Positions 10,018 through 20,468 of a stretch of 64,000 nucleotides of DNA are shown piece after piece. Location: positions 12,636,416 through 12,700,415 of the forward strand of contig CM026564.1 in NCBI GenBank assembly GCA_015143295.1, written 5' to 3'. This stretch comes from Tetracentron sinense (Eukaryota; Streptophyta; Magnoliopsida; Trochodendrales; Trochodendraceae). How positions within the stretch are numbered: position 1 is the first letter of the stretch; the number at the start of each line of letters is the position of its first letter. Both the position numbers and the translations under genes were made by a program. The notes beneath the pieces are model-generated. The model was not told where the DNA came from. It did no database searches and saw only the letters and a list, made by a program, of their open reading frames with translations.

Positions 10018-10807
10018 CCCCACCTCTAAATCTCATTCTTGAAAACCTCGGTAAATCATGTCATGCATGCGTGCTCGTGGAAGCGTGTACATACTTGCAT
10101 TTAAATTTAAATGTGACATTTGGAGAGTTAACAATACATAACAATTCATAGACATCAATCAATTGAGCAATTCAATATTTGTGTAATTTAGGGAAAATAA
10201 GAAGGCACACTATCATAACCCTAGCAAATTTCCATAAACCTTAAACATGAATTTTCTTAATTTCTTATTCATTTCATTCATCTTGGCATTTCATCAAACA
10301 TGGTGTGTTCATTATTTATTAACCCTACAACATGCTTTTCTAGGTGGGTTATACTCACATCACACTTGTATGTTTATTATTAGTACAATGCCCCTCCCCA
10401 TTCATTCATTACATCATCCACACGGCATCCATTCGCCAACATCCACCTCCATTCACCATTCATACCACCAATCTCATAACACATATATAAGTGAAGGAAA
10501 ATAAGAAGAAATAAAGGAAAAGAGAAGCTATAACTAGGAGGGTAGTAAGAAGTACCGACCTTGATCAAGTGGGGAAGAATCCCCCTTTCCAAAACGACCG
10601 TGAGTTGCTGCCCTAGCTTGGAACACGAGCTCCACACGAGCTTGAGCCGAGATCTTGAAGGAAAACGTGCTTGAGGATGATCTAGGGTCTCAAACCCCTT
10701 TGATTTCTCTTCAAAATGGAAACCCTAGGTTTAGGAACCCTTTCTCCTCTCTTCTAATCTCCCAATTCTTCTAAGTGTTTAGAATGAGCCCTAAAGGCTC
10801 GGGCAAT

Positions 10808-10817
10808 CCTATATAAG
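10808..10817 (-). promoter_or_regulatory. TATA box, E2 3' LTR
   Basis: CTTATATAGG on the minus strand, just downstream of the motif cluster and upstream of the AAACCCTAGG leader. The equivalent in the 5' LTR is 18318-18327. Confidence 0.55.
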
Positions 10818-10876
10818 AAAAGGTATAACACCCTTATGCCGAAAATGCCCCTAGTGAAAATTCTGCAAAAACGCGA

Positions 10877-11090
10877 GTACCGAGCGATCGGTGTTAATGA
10901 CCGATCGATCGGTTGCCTACCGATCGATCGGTTTCATAACCGAGCGATCGGTTGAAATTTCACTCTCTGGAAAATTTCCCCATAGTAAAATCTCGACCAG
11001 TCGATAGCCTCCGAGCGATCGGTTTTGGACCGATCAATCGCTCCATGGACCGAGCGATCGCTCCATGGACCGAGCGATCGGTGGTCTGCA
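10877..11090 (-). promoter_or_regulatory. CGATCGGT motif cluster, E2 3' LTR
   Basis: About ten copies of CGAGCGATCGGT or CGATCGATCGGT are spread over 210 bp, split by the conserved box TCTCTGGAAAATTTCCCC. Two CTCCATGGACCGAGCGAT units are tandem. The TATA box follows about 60 bp downstream on the minus strand. Confidence 0.6.
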
Positions 11091-11291
11091 GGTCCAAACT
11101 GTTTTGGCCATAACTTTTGACTCGTTCATCCGATTTCGACGATTCAACTTGCGTTGGGTTCGTACTTCGAAAACAAACATTTCTGACTTTTCAGAATTTC
11201 CAATTTCTTCCTTATTTATTAATTGCATTACTTTAAATGAAAAATGGCTACGAAGGGTCATGCATAAATGTCAAAAGTTCGGGGCTCTACA

Positions 11292-11305
11292 TCCTCCCCC
11301 CCTTA
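11292..11305 (-). other. Polypurine tract of E2
   Basis: AAGGGGGGGGAGGA on the minus strand abuts the 3' LTR start. It is the plus-strand primer for reverse transcription. The preceding TTCGAGGATGAAATTT is shared by E3 and E4. Confidence 0.95.
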
Positions 11306-11395
11306 CAAAAAAATTTCATCCTCGAAATTTGGACGAGACATGCATTACAGAATCAAACAATATTACAAGCTACATATACAAAACCTATACAAAAT

Positions 11396-13321
11396 TCATT
11401 CAAACAATTCCGGGTACTTCGCTTTGACTTCGGCTTCACGCTCCCATGTAGCTTCTTCCCGAGCATGGTGTTGCCATTGCACAAGAACCAAAGGGATTGT
11501 CTTGTTGCGAAGCACTTGATCTCTCCGATCCAATATGTGAATCGGCTTCTCAACCAACGTGAGATCTTCTCGAATTTCCAACGGTTCCAATTCTAGTACA
11601 TGCGAAGGGTCCGCAATGTACTTCCGAAGCATAGACACGTGGAAAACGTTGTGAACCGCGGCCATGTGTGGTGGAAGAGCTACTCGATAAGCAACTTCAC
11701 CAACCCGCGTGATAAGCTCAAACGGTCCAACATAGCGAGGACTAAGCTTGCCTCTTTTTCCGAATCTCATAATCCCTTTGCTAGGAGATACTTTCACAAA
11801 GACTCGATCCCCTACTTGAAATTCCAAGTCCCTGCGGCGCGTGTCTGCATAGCTCTTTTGGCGATCTTGAGCGGCTTTCAACCGATCCCGGATGATCTTG
11901 ACTATATTAGCAGTTTGCTCAATCATCTCCGGACCAAGTACTTTTCTTTCTCCTACCTCATCCCAGTAGAGAGGAGACCTACAGCTTCGCCCATACAAAG
12001 CCTCGAACGGAGCCATTTGGATACTCGCCTGATAGCTATTGTTGTAGGCGAACTCCACCAAAGGCAAGTGCTCTTCCCAACTGCCTTTGAAATCCAGCAT
12101 ACAAGCCCGAAGCATATCTTCTATTACTTGGTTCACCCTCTCGGTTTGTCCATCCGTTTGTGGATGAAAAGCAGTGCTGAAATCAAGTCGGGAACCCATA
12201 GCTTCCTGAAAGCTTTTCCAGAATCGTGATGTGAATCTTGGATCCCGATCCGACACAATACTGACAGGCACTCCGTGCAACCTCACCACTTCCTTGATGT
12301 ACAAAGCAGCTAACTGACTAGAGTTGAAAGTAGTTCGGTAAGGCAAGAAGTGAGCGGACTTCGTCAAACGATCCACTACTACCCATATCGCATCTGAACC
12401 CCTTGCCGTCTTTGGCAAGCCAACTATGAAATCCATGGATATGTTCTCCCATTTCCACTCGGGAATCGGAAGGGACTGTAATAGACCTGCGGGCCGCATG
12501 TGTTCTGCTTTCACCTGTTGACACACCAAGCACCGTGCTACATATTCCGCAACCTCCCTCTTCATATTCCGCCACCAAAAGTGACTCTTGAGGTTCCGGT
12601 ACATCTTCGTACCCCCTGGATGCACAGTGTACTTTGCCCGGTGGGCTTCATCCATAATCTCCCTCCGAAGATTTGCATTGGCTGGAACACACAGCCTTCC
12701 CTTGAATGTGATAGCACCTCGGCTAGTGAGAGAGAAGTCCTCACTACCCTTAGCAACTTCCTTGTCCCGATAAGCCAACAATTCAGCATCCGTGGCTTGG
12801 TATTCTTGGATCAAATCTATAATGTATGGCCGAACCGTGACATTTGCCAAGATAGGACTACGGACAGAGTCATTCACACTAATGTCCAGATTTGCCAAGT
12901 CTTCAAGTAGCTTCCATTCCTGCACTAACATGCATGCTAATAACCCCGGAGGTCTTCTACTCAAAGCATCAGCCACTACATTTGCTTTACCCGGGTGGTA
13001 TTGAATGGTACAATCATAATCCTTCAAAAATTCCATCCAACGCCGTTGCCTTAGATTCAGCTCCTTTTGGGAAAAGAGGTACTTGAGACTCTTGTGATCA
13101 GTGAACACATAGAACTCCACCCCATAAAGGTAATGACGCCAAATCTTAAGTGCAAACACGACCGCCGCAAGCTCCAAGTCGTGCGTGGGATAGTTCTTCT
13201 CATGCTCCTTCAACTGCCTTGATGCATAGGCAATGACTTTTTTGTGCTGCATGAGTACACACCCAAGTCCAACGTGTGAGGCATCACTATACACCTCATA
13301 CCCATAAGGTCCGGATGGCAC
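11396..13321 (-). CDS. int: RNase H, integrase and chromodomain of E2
   Basis: A 641-codon part of the Pol polyprotein. RNase H: DAS (D13), E50, TDHKS (D75) and VADALS (D118). Integrase: HHCC finger H227, H234, C264, C267, then D297 (MDFIVGLP), D358 (SDRDPRF) and E394 (QTERVN), giving DD35E. A GPF-like domain ([10 protein letters not shown]) follows. The last 50 residues ([17 protein letters not shown]) look like the chromodomain-type tail of Tekay/CRM integrases, which is thought to guide insertion into heterochromatin. The first Met is not a real start: the frame continues upstream into RT across TGA at 13337. All catalytic residues are present. It ends at TGA, 105 nt before the 3' LTR. Confidence 0.92.
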   Translation of the reverse strand: MPSGPYGYEVYSDASHVGLGCVLMQHKKVIAYASRQLKEHEKNYPTHDLELAAVVFALKIWRHYLYGVEFYVFTDHKSLKYLFSQKELNLRQRRWMEFLKDYDCTIQYHPGKANVVADALSRRPPGLLACMLVQEWKLLEDLANLDISVNDSVRSPILANVTVRPYIIDLIQEYQATDAELLAYRDKEVAKGSEDFSLTSRGAITFKGRLCVPANANLRREIMDEAHRAKYTVHPGGTKMYRNLKSHFWWRNMKREVAEYVARCLVCQQVKAEHMRPAGLLQSLPIPEWKWENISMDFIVGLPKTARGSDAIWVVVDRLTKSAHFLPYRTTFNSSQLAALYIKEVVRLHGVPVSIVSDRDPRFTSRFWKSFQEAMGSRLDFSTAFHPQTDGQTERVNQVIEDMLRACMLDFKGSWEEHLPLVEFAYNNSYQASIQMAPFEALYGRSCRSPLYWDEVGERKVLGPEMIEQTANIVKIIRDRLKAAQDRQKSYADTRRRDLEFQVGDRVFVKVSPSKGIMRFGKRGKLSPRYVGPFELITRVGEVAYRVALPPHMAAVHNVFHVSMLRKYIADPSHVLELEPLEIREDLTLVEKPIHILDRRDQVLRNKTIPLVLVQWQHHAREEATWEREAEVKAKYPELFE

Positions 13322-13336
13322 CGTAAGGACAGGGGC

Positions 13337-14287
13337 TCAAGTAAGCCTCTTCTTCAGTTCCGTGAAACTGATCTCGCACTTATCACTCCATACAAACTTG
13401 GCGTTCTTCCTTGTCAGGTAAGTGAGCGGCGCTGCAAGGCTAGAGAAACCCTCTACGAATCTCCTATAGTAGCCTGCCAACCCAAGAAAGCTGCGTATCT
13501 CCGTGACACTCTTGGGCCTCGCCCAACTCATAACTGCCTCTATCTTCTTTGGATCCACCGAAATGCCTTCCGCTGATACCACGTGGCCTAGGAATGCCAC
13601 CTCTTCCAACCAAAACTCACACTTGCTAAGTTTGGCGTATAGTTTGTGCTCTCTTAGCATTTCCAAAGCAAGGCATAGGTCGCGTGTGTGATCTTCCCGT
13701 GTCTGGGAATAGACCAAAATGTCATCAACAAATACAATCACACACCTATCAAGATATGGCCGGAACACCCGGTTCATCAAATCCATAAAGGCTGCCGGCG
13801 CGTTCGTGAGTCCAAAAGGCATCACCAAGAACTCGTAGTGTCCATACCGAGTCCTAAAAGCAGTTTTGGGAACATCTTCCGCCTTAATCTTCAACTGGTG
13901 ATAACCCGATCGAAGATCTATCTTTGAGAAAAATCTCGCTCCCTTCAACTGATCGAACAAGTCATCAATCCTAGGCAATGGATACCTATTCTTTATAGTG
14001 ACTTTGTTCAGTTGCCGATAATCAATGCACATCCGCATCGAGCCATCCTTCTTCTTAACAAATAACACCGGGGCACCCCACGGTGAGACGCTTGGTCGAA
14101 TGAAACCAAGGCCTTGCAGTTCCTCCAACTGAGTCTTCAACTCCTTGAGTTCAACACGGGCCATTCTATATGGAGCTCTGAAAACAGGAGCTGTGCCTGG
14201 TGCAAGCTCGATCACAAACTCAATCTCCCTATCTGGAGGCAATCCCGGCAACTCCTCTGGAAATACATCCAGGAATTCACTCACCAC
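13337..14287 (-). CDS. rt: Reverse transcriptase of E2
   Basis: A 316-codon middle part of Pol, bounded by two nonsense codons: TAG at 14297 (Leu in E1) and its own TGA at 13337 (Thr in other copies). It contains [16 protein letters not shown] (68-83), [19 protein letters not shown] (87-105), [13 protein letters not shown] (122-134) and the active site FVDDILVYS (186-194). The thumb and the RNase H connection follow. Both active-site Asp pairs are intact. The Met start is only the first in-frame ATG/GTG-like codon after the upstream stop. In a living element this is one segment of a Gag-Pol polyprotein. Confidence 0.92.
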   Translation of the reverse strand: MVSEFLDVFPEELPGLPPDREIEFVIELAPGTAPVFRAPYRMARVELKELKTQLEELQGLGFIRPSVSPWGAPVLFVKKKDGSMRMCIDYRQLNKVTIKNRYPLPRIDDLFDQLKGARFFSKIDLRSGYHQLKIKAEDVPKTAFRTRYGHYEFLVMPFGLTNAPAAFMDLMNRVFRPYLDRCVIVFVDDILVYSQTREDHTRDLCLALEMLREHKLYAKLSKCEFWLEEVAFLGHVVSAEGISVDPKKIEAVMSWARPKSVTEIRSFLGLAGYYRRFVEGFSSLAAPLTYLTRKNAKFVWSDKCEISFTELKKRLT

Positions 14288-14296
14288 CGGAATAGT

Positions 14297-14698
14297 CTAT
14301 GAGTCCTTTACTTCAGGGTTAGCTAAGCTCAACGCCGCAAAGCGGGCAATGTCTCTACTTCTCAACCCTCGAAAGTGAAATGGTTTTCCTTCTACCGGCT
14401 TGAAGAGTACCATCTTCTCAAAGCAAGCTACATGCCCATGATGTGTTGCTAACCAATCCATTCCCAATATAACATCAAAGTCTTGGAATCCAAGGACGAT
14501 GAGATCAACTGCCAACTCGTGGCTTCCAACTTGGACCACACTAATTCTATACACTTTATTTGCCAATACTGTTTTGCCGAGAGGAGTCGAAATGGCTAAC
14601 TCCGGTTCTAGCTGACTTGGCTCCACAGAAAAGCCTTCTGAAAAACTCGGCGAGACAAACGAATGAGTAGACACGGTATCAATCAACACTCGAGCCAA
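14297..14698 (-). CDS. pro: Aspartic protease of E2
   Basis: A 133-codon frame. The true coding part begins at the intron acceptor (14721), with GTLLVNECLARV leading into the catalytic loop. The loop reads IDTVSTHSF, so the Gly of the D-T/S-G triad is Val and the protease is probably dead. VLGFQDFDVILGMDWLATHHGH follows. TAG at 14297 ends the frame before RT. In the family this enzyme cuts Gag-Pol in the virus-like particle. The first half of the domain depends on splicing to be joined to Gag. Confidence 0.88.
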   Translation of the reverse strand: MARVLIDTVSTHSFVSPSFSEGFSVEPSQLEPELAISTPLGKTVLANKVYRISVVQVGSHELAVDLIVLGFQDFDVILGMDWLATHHGHVACFEKMVLFKPVEGKPFHFRGLRSRDIARFAALSLANPEVKDS

Positions 14699-14721
14699 AC
14701 ACTCATTGACTAGTAGGGTTC

Positions 14722-14867
14722 CTGAAATTTTAGCTAATCACGTCAATTCAAGCATCAACAGTGTATACACATAGGTATATATATATATATATAGCATACC
14801 AAGTACGTACACATGGAATAAACATAACATAACAATCACGAATAAAGAAATAACTCCAAACGCGTAC
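14722..14867 (-). other. gag-pol intron of E2 (146 nt)
   Basis: On the minus strand the donor is GTGCAAG|GTACGC and the acceptor AAAATTTCAG|GAACC. The body is AT-rich with a TATATATATATA run. Removal joins CAA-G|GA in phase 1 and makes QGTLLVNECLARV, the usual unbroken chromovirus sequence here. The arithmetic agrees: from the gag stop (14967) to the protease stop (14299) is 668 nt, which is not divisible by 3, but 668 minus 146 is 522. Unspliced RNA stops 12 codons after the donor. Confidence 0.82.
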
Positions 14868-14964
14868 CTTGCACCACATCGTCAGATGCAAGCGCATCAC
14901 CCTCTGTCAAGGCAAAAAATCGCCCCTGGTTCGCCTGGCGAGACTGAGGTGTAGACCGGGTAGT

Positions 14965-16116
14965 CTAAGATGACGCCTGATATGATCCTACTGGGTGTGC
15001 TGGGGGCCTAATCCCCTGAGACTGGCCTGGTAAATGCCGACTAGGGCAATCCCTGATCATGTGGCCCTGGCGACCGCAATGATAACATCCACCAGATGCT
15101 CTTCGGCAATCTCCTGCCGGATGCCTTTTGCCGCATGAAGTGCAGACCTCATATGTGTAGGCCGGAGGGGCCGATGGTGGTGTATACCTCGCTGCCTGAG
15201 GTGTAACTGGCCGTGGGGCTGGAAGAGCCTGAGGTCGAGGTGCCTGTGGCACGTACTGCTGGGGTGCTGGAGGCGCATAAGTCGGCCTCATCTGTGGTGC
15301 TGGCCATGTATACTGATAAGGACCAGTCCTGGCCCGCCTCTCTAAAGGTACCGAACCACTAGATTGGCCTCTCGCCAATTCTCTCTTCTTGGACACGGTC
15401 TCTGAATTGGTCTCAACCAACAAGGCTTTATCCACTACTTCGGCGTAAGTGGCATGCCTGAAGACCGACACTTTCTCCATGATGACATCCTTGAGCCCTT
15501 GCTCAAACCTCCTCGCCTTCATTGCCTCGGTGGCAATCATATGTGTCGCGAAGCGTGATAGCTCCGAGAACTTGGCCTCATAAGCGGCCACAGACATCGA
15601 ACCTTGCTCAAGGTTGATGAATTCTCTCTCTTTCCTTTCCCGAGCTCCAACCGGGAAATACTTCTTATAGAACGTGTCCTTAAACTCCTCCCAAGTCCAC
15701 GATTGACCTTGCATGGTCAAGTCCCGTGTCCTCAATGCGGACAACCACCAATGGTGGGCTTCGCCCTCTAGCATAAAAACTGCCCATGCCACTTTCTCTT
15801 CCTCTGTAGGAGAGAGCACCGCAAATATCTTCTCAACCTGGAGGATCCAAGCCTCCGCAGTAAGAGGGTCCACACTCCCGTGGAAGGATGGAGGCCTCAA
15901 TCTCCTGAATGCCTCAACTCCAGCTGTACGATGTACTGGAGCTGCGGGCGGTGGAGTAGGTGCCGCCGACGATGGTATAGCTTGCCGAGCCGCCAGTATG
16001 GCGAGTGTCTCAGCAATAGAGCCTAAGACCTGGGAGAGGTCAGGCTGCTCATCCTCATCCCGTGAAGAAGAGGAAGCTCTGGTATGTGGTCCACGACCCC
16101 GTGTGTTCCGTCTCAT
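14965..16116 (-). CDS. gag: Gag of E2
   Basis: A 383-codon frame from ATG at 16116, about 360 nt after the PBS. Gag forms the virus-like particle and binds the RNA. The order is: a basic and Ser-rich start (1-20), a Pro/Ala linker (46-62), a retrotransposon Gag core (about 65-235, with AEAWILQVEKIF and FINLEQGSMSVAAYEAKF), a Pro/Tyr-rich linker (265-320), a first CCHC-like knuckle CTSCGKRHPAGDC (325-337) and a canonical knuckle CYHCGRQGHMIRDC (344-357). It ends at TAG where E3 has CAG. Beyond that stop the same frame continues about 32 codons to the intron donor at 14867, so the TAG is a recent lesion. Confidence 0.92.
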   Translation of the reverse strand: MRRNTRGRGPHTRASSSSRDEDEQPDLSQVLGSIAETLAILAARQAIPSSAAPTPPPAAPVHRTAGVEAFRRLRPPSFHGSVDPLTAEAWILQVEKIFAVLSPTEEEKVAWAVFMLEGEAHHWWLSALRTRDLTMQGQSWTWEEFKDTFYKKYFPVGARERKEREFINLEQGSMSVAAYEAKFSELSRFATHMIATEAMKARRFEQGLKDVIMEKVSVFRHATYAEVVDKALLVETNSETVSKKRELARGQSSGSVPLERRARTGPYQYTWPAPQMRPTYAPPAPQQYVPQAPRPQALPAPRPVTPQAARYTPPSAPPAYTYEVCTSCGKRHPAGDCRRASGGCYHCGRQGHMIRDCPSRHLPGQSQGIRPPAHPVGSYQASS

Positions 16117-16461
16117 GACTAAAGTCCTGAGAATAATAACACCACATGAGTCTAACTTGAAACCACAGTTTATTTCAATGTCACTTCACAATAATTCAAT
16201 TTGTATTAGTTGTATAATACTAATATACATCACATCAAGTCATCAGAGTATTCATCACATTATACTTATACTTTAGTGTTCTAGCGTACCTAGGACCCAT
16301 ACTTGGTTAAAGCAACCATTTTAGACTAAGACTAAAGTTTAGTCTTACACTTGGATCAAGACTCTCTTCCGACTTACTTTCTTCCTAACTTGTTTCCTGA
16401 CATATGCTCTTGTCAAGCCGTGGCATAAGATTCTAAGTGACCCTAGAGACCTAAAGCCTAA

Positions 16462-16473
16462 GCTCTGATACCA
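16462..16473 (-). other. Primer binding site of E2
   Basis: On the minus strand TGGTATCAGAGC, complementary to the 3' end of initiator tRNA-Met, starts 4 nt after the 5' LTR end. Confidence 0.93.
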
Positions 16474-16779
16474 CTTCTGTCGCGACCCAAAACCCACCCT
16501 AGGAGTTAGAGTGAATCTTGGACGACTTAATCATTACTTACATGACTTGCTTGACGAACCAACCTGCAAAACTCACAGAACATATACAATAGAGGATAAC
16601 AGCGGAAGCATACTATAAAACACAACGGAAGTCTAACAAACCTCTAAGTATATATACACATGGTCCAAGTTTAATACAAAAGAAAACAAAACAAAGAAAG
16701 TGCGGACATGCCCGCCAAAATACATGGATATAATCACTCATGCTCACCCACAGCTAAACCACTTAGAATCTAACACCAC

Positions 16780-16899
16780 CTACTGATAACCCTCTACGGG
16801 AGGTTCCTCCAAAGGTTCCTCGACGTAGTCCTCCTCCACCCAAGGGCTAGGAGCACAGACATCAAATGGAGCAGCAGCTCCCTCAGAACCTGCCGACAT
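16780..16899 (-). CDS. LTR small acidic protein, E2 5' LTR copy
   Basis: A 39-codon frame identical to the copy in the 3' LTR, with ATG at 16899 and stop TAG at 16780. It lies between the LTR intron acceptor (16890) and the second acceptor-like site. In the 5' LTR it would be a short upstream frame on the genomic RNA, more than 600 nt before the gag ATG. Alternatives are a peptide product, a translation-regulating upstream frame, or a sequence kept for RNA structure. The synonymous pattern favours a peptide. Confidence 0.5.
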   Translation of the reverse strand: MSAGSEGAAAPFDVCAPSPWVEEDYVEEPLEEPPVEGYQ

Positions 16900-18069
16900 A
16901 AGAAGTACGGCTGAGCATGGAATACTCAGCGGGTACTAAATACTAACCAATAGTCATAGCAAAACCATAGCAGTATAGGAAGCAGGAAGCATTTCACATA
17001 TATAAAGCAGGAGCCATCAATATCATAACAAGGAAATAAGGCAATTTATAATCATGCTTGCATTTCATGAAAAACCGATAACACCCTTGAAAACACCGTG
17101 CACTTGACTTGACTGAAAATACCATTTCCGTGCTTGAAAACTTGTCAGGTTGGTCTTATCTTATCGTATCATGCGTGTCATGTGTGTCATGCCATGTCAT
17201 GCTTGCTTGGAAAAGTAAACTACTTGTGAGGGAAGGGAGACCCTTCTTCCTAGAATGATTATGCTTGTCATGCCATGTCTTGTCATGCTTGCTTGGAAAA
17301 GTAAACTACTTGTGAGGGAAGGGAGACCCTTCTTCCTAGAATGATCATGCTTGTACTTCCACTTGTGAGATTCACTTGTGAGGTATCCTTGTGAGATGCA
17401 CTTGCGAGGGAAGGGAGACCCTTCTTATGTTATGTATGCACTTGCGAGGGAAGGGAGACCCTTCTTATGAAAATGTATGATTGTCTCATCCTTGCCAAAA
17501 GCGAGGTAAAACATATCGTAGGATATGCCCCACCTCTAAATCTCATTCTTGAAAACCTCGGTAAATCATGTCATGCATGCGTGCTCGTGGAAGCGTGTAC
17601 ATACTTGCATTTAAATTTAAATGTGACATTTGGAGAGTTAACAATACATAACAATTCATAGACATCAATCAATTGAGCAATTCAATATTTGTGTAATTTA
17701 GGGAAAATAAGAAGGCACACTATCATAACCCTAGCAAATTTCCATAAACCTTAAACATGAATTTTCTTAATTTCTTATTCATTTCATTCATCTTGGCATT
17801 TCATCAAACATGGTGTGTTCATTATTTATTAACCCTACAACATGCTTTTCTAGGTGGGTTATACTCACATCACACTTGTATGTTTATTATTAGTACAATG
17901 CCCCTCCCCATTCATTCATTACATCATCCACACGGCATCCATTCGCCAACATCCACCTCCATTCACCATTCATACCACCAATCTCATAACACATATATAA
18001 GTGAAGGAAAATAAGAAGAAATAAAGGAAAAGAGAAGCTATAACTAGGAGGGTAGTAAGAAGTACCGAC
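16890..18069 (-). other. Predicted intron in E2 5' LTR
   Basis: Same donor and acceptor as in the 3' LTR but 86 nt shorter, because it has one array unit fewer. Splicing here would shorten the 5' leader of the element RNA by about 1.2 kb. Confidence 0.6.
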
Positions 18070-18801
18070 CTTGATCAAGTGGGGAAGAATCCCCCTTTCC
18101 AAAACGACCGTGAGTTGCTGCCCTAGCTTGGAACACGAGCTCCACACGAGCTTGAGCCGAGATCTTGAAGGAAAACGTGCTTGAGGATGATCTAGGGTCT
18201 CAAACCCCTTTGATTTCTCTTCAAAATGGAAACCCTAGGTTTAGGAACCCTTTCTCCTCTCTTCTAATCTCCCAATTCTTCTAAGTGTTTAGAATGAGCC
18301 CTAAAGGCTCGGGCAATCCTATATAAGAAAAGGTATAACACCCTTATGCCGAAAATGCCCCTAGTGAAAATTCTGCAAAAACGCGAGTACCGAGCGATCG
18401 GTGTTAATGACCGATCGATCGGTTGCCTACCGATCGATCGGTTTCATAACCGAGCGATCGGTTGAAATTTCACTCTCTGGAAAATTTCCCCATAGTAAAA
18501 TCTCGACCAGTCGATAGCCTCCGAGCGATCGGTTTTGGACCGATCGATCGCTCCATGGACCGAGCGATCGCTCCATGGACCGAGCGATCGGTGGTCTGCA
18601 GGTCCAAACTGTTTTGGCCATAACTTTTGACTCGTTCATCCGATTTCGACGATTCAACTTGCGTTGGGTTCGTACTTCGAAAACGAACATTTCTGACATT
18701 TCGGAATTTCCAATTTCTTCATTATTTATTAATTGCATTACTTTAAAGGAAAAATGGCTACGAAGGGTCATGCATAAATGTCAAAAGTTCGGGGCTCTAC
18801 A

Positions 18802-18806
18802 CTTCG
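18802..18806. repeat. TSD of E2, right copy (CTTCG)
   Basis: Matches 8877-8881. Confidence 0.9.
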
Positions 18807-20366
18807 GTTCATGCAAGTGTGCTTGCTTATTCATGACAATAGGTGCTATTGTGATCGTAAGAATAATCAATATCATGTAGCATTTCTACAATTTCATGGA
18901 CATGTGAATTATTCAAGGGAAAACATATATATATATATATATATATAGCATTTCACTTAATATTTGCCAAATGGGAAATTCTTTAAATCATATCTTCATT
19001 TTCTTAACTTAGTCTTCATTCAGGTGTTTCATCAAACATGTAGTATGCAACTCTTTCTTAGGTCTTCTCACACATGATTTCATATTTACATTTCATCAAC
19101 ATCATAGTTGTATTCATTATTGATACAATGCCCATCCACCATTTTCATCACATACTAATTGGCATCCATTCGGCTTAACCTCCATACATTCACCACACAT
19201 CCATTACATTTCCTTTAATCTTACTCTTTTAGGTTATATGATTAATTTCATGAAAATAACTCAAAATATAGGGTAATACTAGGTTAAAACCCCCTTTGAT
19301 TTGGGACTACAAGCTTGAGGAAGAAGGAACCCTTTGAGAATGGAGGGTTCTTTGCTTGATGGGGAAGAAAAACCTTGAAAATACAGTAGGAAATGTTGCC
19401 GAGCATGGAGAAGAAGCTCCATGAGTTGATTGAGGTTGGATTTGAAGAATCCAATCCAAAGGGATGATCTTGGGTTCTCAACCCTTGATTTCTCTCTCAA
19501 AAGGGAAGAAGACTTTAGGAAACTTAGGTTATCTCCCCCTCTTTCTCAAAATATTGCTAAGGGTGTTTATGAACACCCTTGGCTCGAGCCAACCCTTAAA
19601 AGCAAGGGTGGAGTAACCAAAAGACCACAAACCCTTTAATGAAATTTCTGCAAAATGCTAAGTACCAATTGATACCGATCGACTGGTAGTGGACCGAGCA
19701 ATCGGTGCTTATGACCGAGCGATCGGTGTTTTGACCAAGTTCTCAGTAAAAAACCACCTCTCTGGAATTTTTCCCCATACAAATTTTTGGATCAGTCGAT
19801 AGATACCGATCGACCGGTAGTGGACTGAGCAATCGCTAGCGACCGGTGCTCTGTTAAACGCACTTCGGTATTTCAACCATAACTTTTGATTCCCTTATCA
19901 GATTTTGACGATTCAACGTGCGTTGGATTCATCTTTCAAAGAGGAACAACTTTGATGTTTTATAAGAATTTAAATTTTGAGTTTTAATTTATCAAAAATG
20001 GCTCTAAAGACAACTGATATGCAAATGGGTTTCATTAACCCATTTTTTGCAGTAGATCCGATTTTGGAAATTGGACGGTTGACTTAACCCCGACTCAAAA
20101 TCAAGAAAATTGGTCAACATGAACTTTGAAGAGAGTTCCACTATCTTTTCAAAAATTCAAGAATCACTCTATTCCGACCAGCGGTGGGAGAACTAGAGCT
20201 TTTCAAAGTTGAAGGTATGCCAAAGCATAACCCTTGTTAATATTTAAGAGTATTCTATACTCTTACTCTCTTCATTCCCAACACCCCTACACTAAAATAT
20301 ACTCTTAAAAGCTTTAATATATTATATCATTCATCATACTAGGCCATCAAGATCCGGGGTTCTACA
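18807..20366 (-). mobile_element. 3' LTR of E5, inner part
   Basis: This continues the LTR interrupted by E2. On the minus strand it starts TGTAGAACCCCGGATC at 20366. It holds a motif cluster (19660-19865) of CGATCGACCGGT and CGAGCGATCGGT variants with the TCTCTGGAATTTTTCCCC box, then a leader. Against its partner LTR at 22693 it lacks about 35 bp (near 19285) that include the intron donor. A TA dinucleotide run lies at 18928-18946. Confidence 0.75.
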
Positions 20367-20381
20367 TCCTCCCCCCTCCTT
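20367..20381 (-). other. Polypurine tract of E5
   Basis: AAGGAGGGGGGAGGA on the minus strand directly precedes the LTR start. Confidence 0.88.
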
Positions 20382-20468
20382 ACAGAAATTTCATCCTCGA
20401 AATTTGAACTATACATAAAGATGATAAAGAACAAAATTTACATGAAAATCTAAATCATACAAATAAAT

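Larger units (their letters stand above)
9294..10559 (-). other. Predicted intron in E2 3' LTR
   Basis: On the minus strand the donor is ATCAAG|GTCGGTAC and the acceptor TCGGCAG|GTTC. The intron holds the CATATC palindrome (10002-10017), the minisatellites (9590-9960) and the CTGAG hairpin (9314-9334), in the same order as in the first LTR of the window. Confidence 0.6.
8882..11291 (-). repeat. 3' LTR of E2
   Basis: On the minus strand it starts TGTAGAGCCCCGAAC at 11291 and ends GGGTCGCGACA at 8882. It has three copies of the 86-bp array unit against two in the 5' LTR. It carries the complete LTR module: motif cluster, TATA, exon 1, intron, small frame. Confidence 0.95.
8882..18801 (-). mobile_element. 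Full-length Tekay-like chromovirus E2
   Basis: A 9.9-kb Ty3/gypsy element on the minus strand with two LTRs of 2410 and 2324 bp, an initiator-Met-tRNA type PBS, gag, an intron, protease, RT, RNase H, integrase with a chromodomain-like tail, and a PPT. A 5-bp TSD (CTTCG) flanks it. The LTRs differ by few point changes plus one 86-bp repeat unit, so the insertion is recent. Three in-frame stops (14965, 14297, 13337) make it non-autonomous. It sits in the 3' LTR of E5. The order and the tail place it among Tekay/Del chromoviruses. Confidence 0.95.
16478..18801 (-). repeat. 5' LTR of E2
   Basis: TG...CA ends, 2324 bp, starting TGTAGAGCCCCG at 18801 on the minus strand. Inside are the motif cluster (18387-18600), TATA (18318-18327), intron 16890-18069, a two-copy 86-bp array (about 17189-17360) and the small frame. 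It is the promoter LTR of the element. Confidence 0.95.

Noticed and set aside
11600..12229. 209-codon plus-strand frame
   Set aside because: It is the antisense of the E2 integrase and has no independent similarity.
14771..14790. TATATATATATATATA run between gag and protease read as a promoter
   Set aside because: It is inside the gag-pol intron, and the alignment with other copies shows it is an intron repeat.
15713..16276. 187-codon plus-strand frame at gag
   Set aside because: Antisense of E2 gag.
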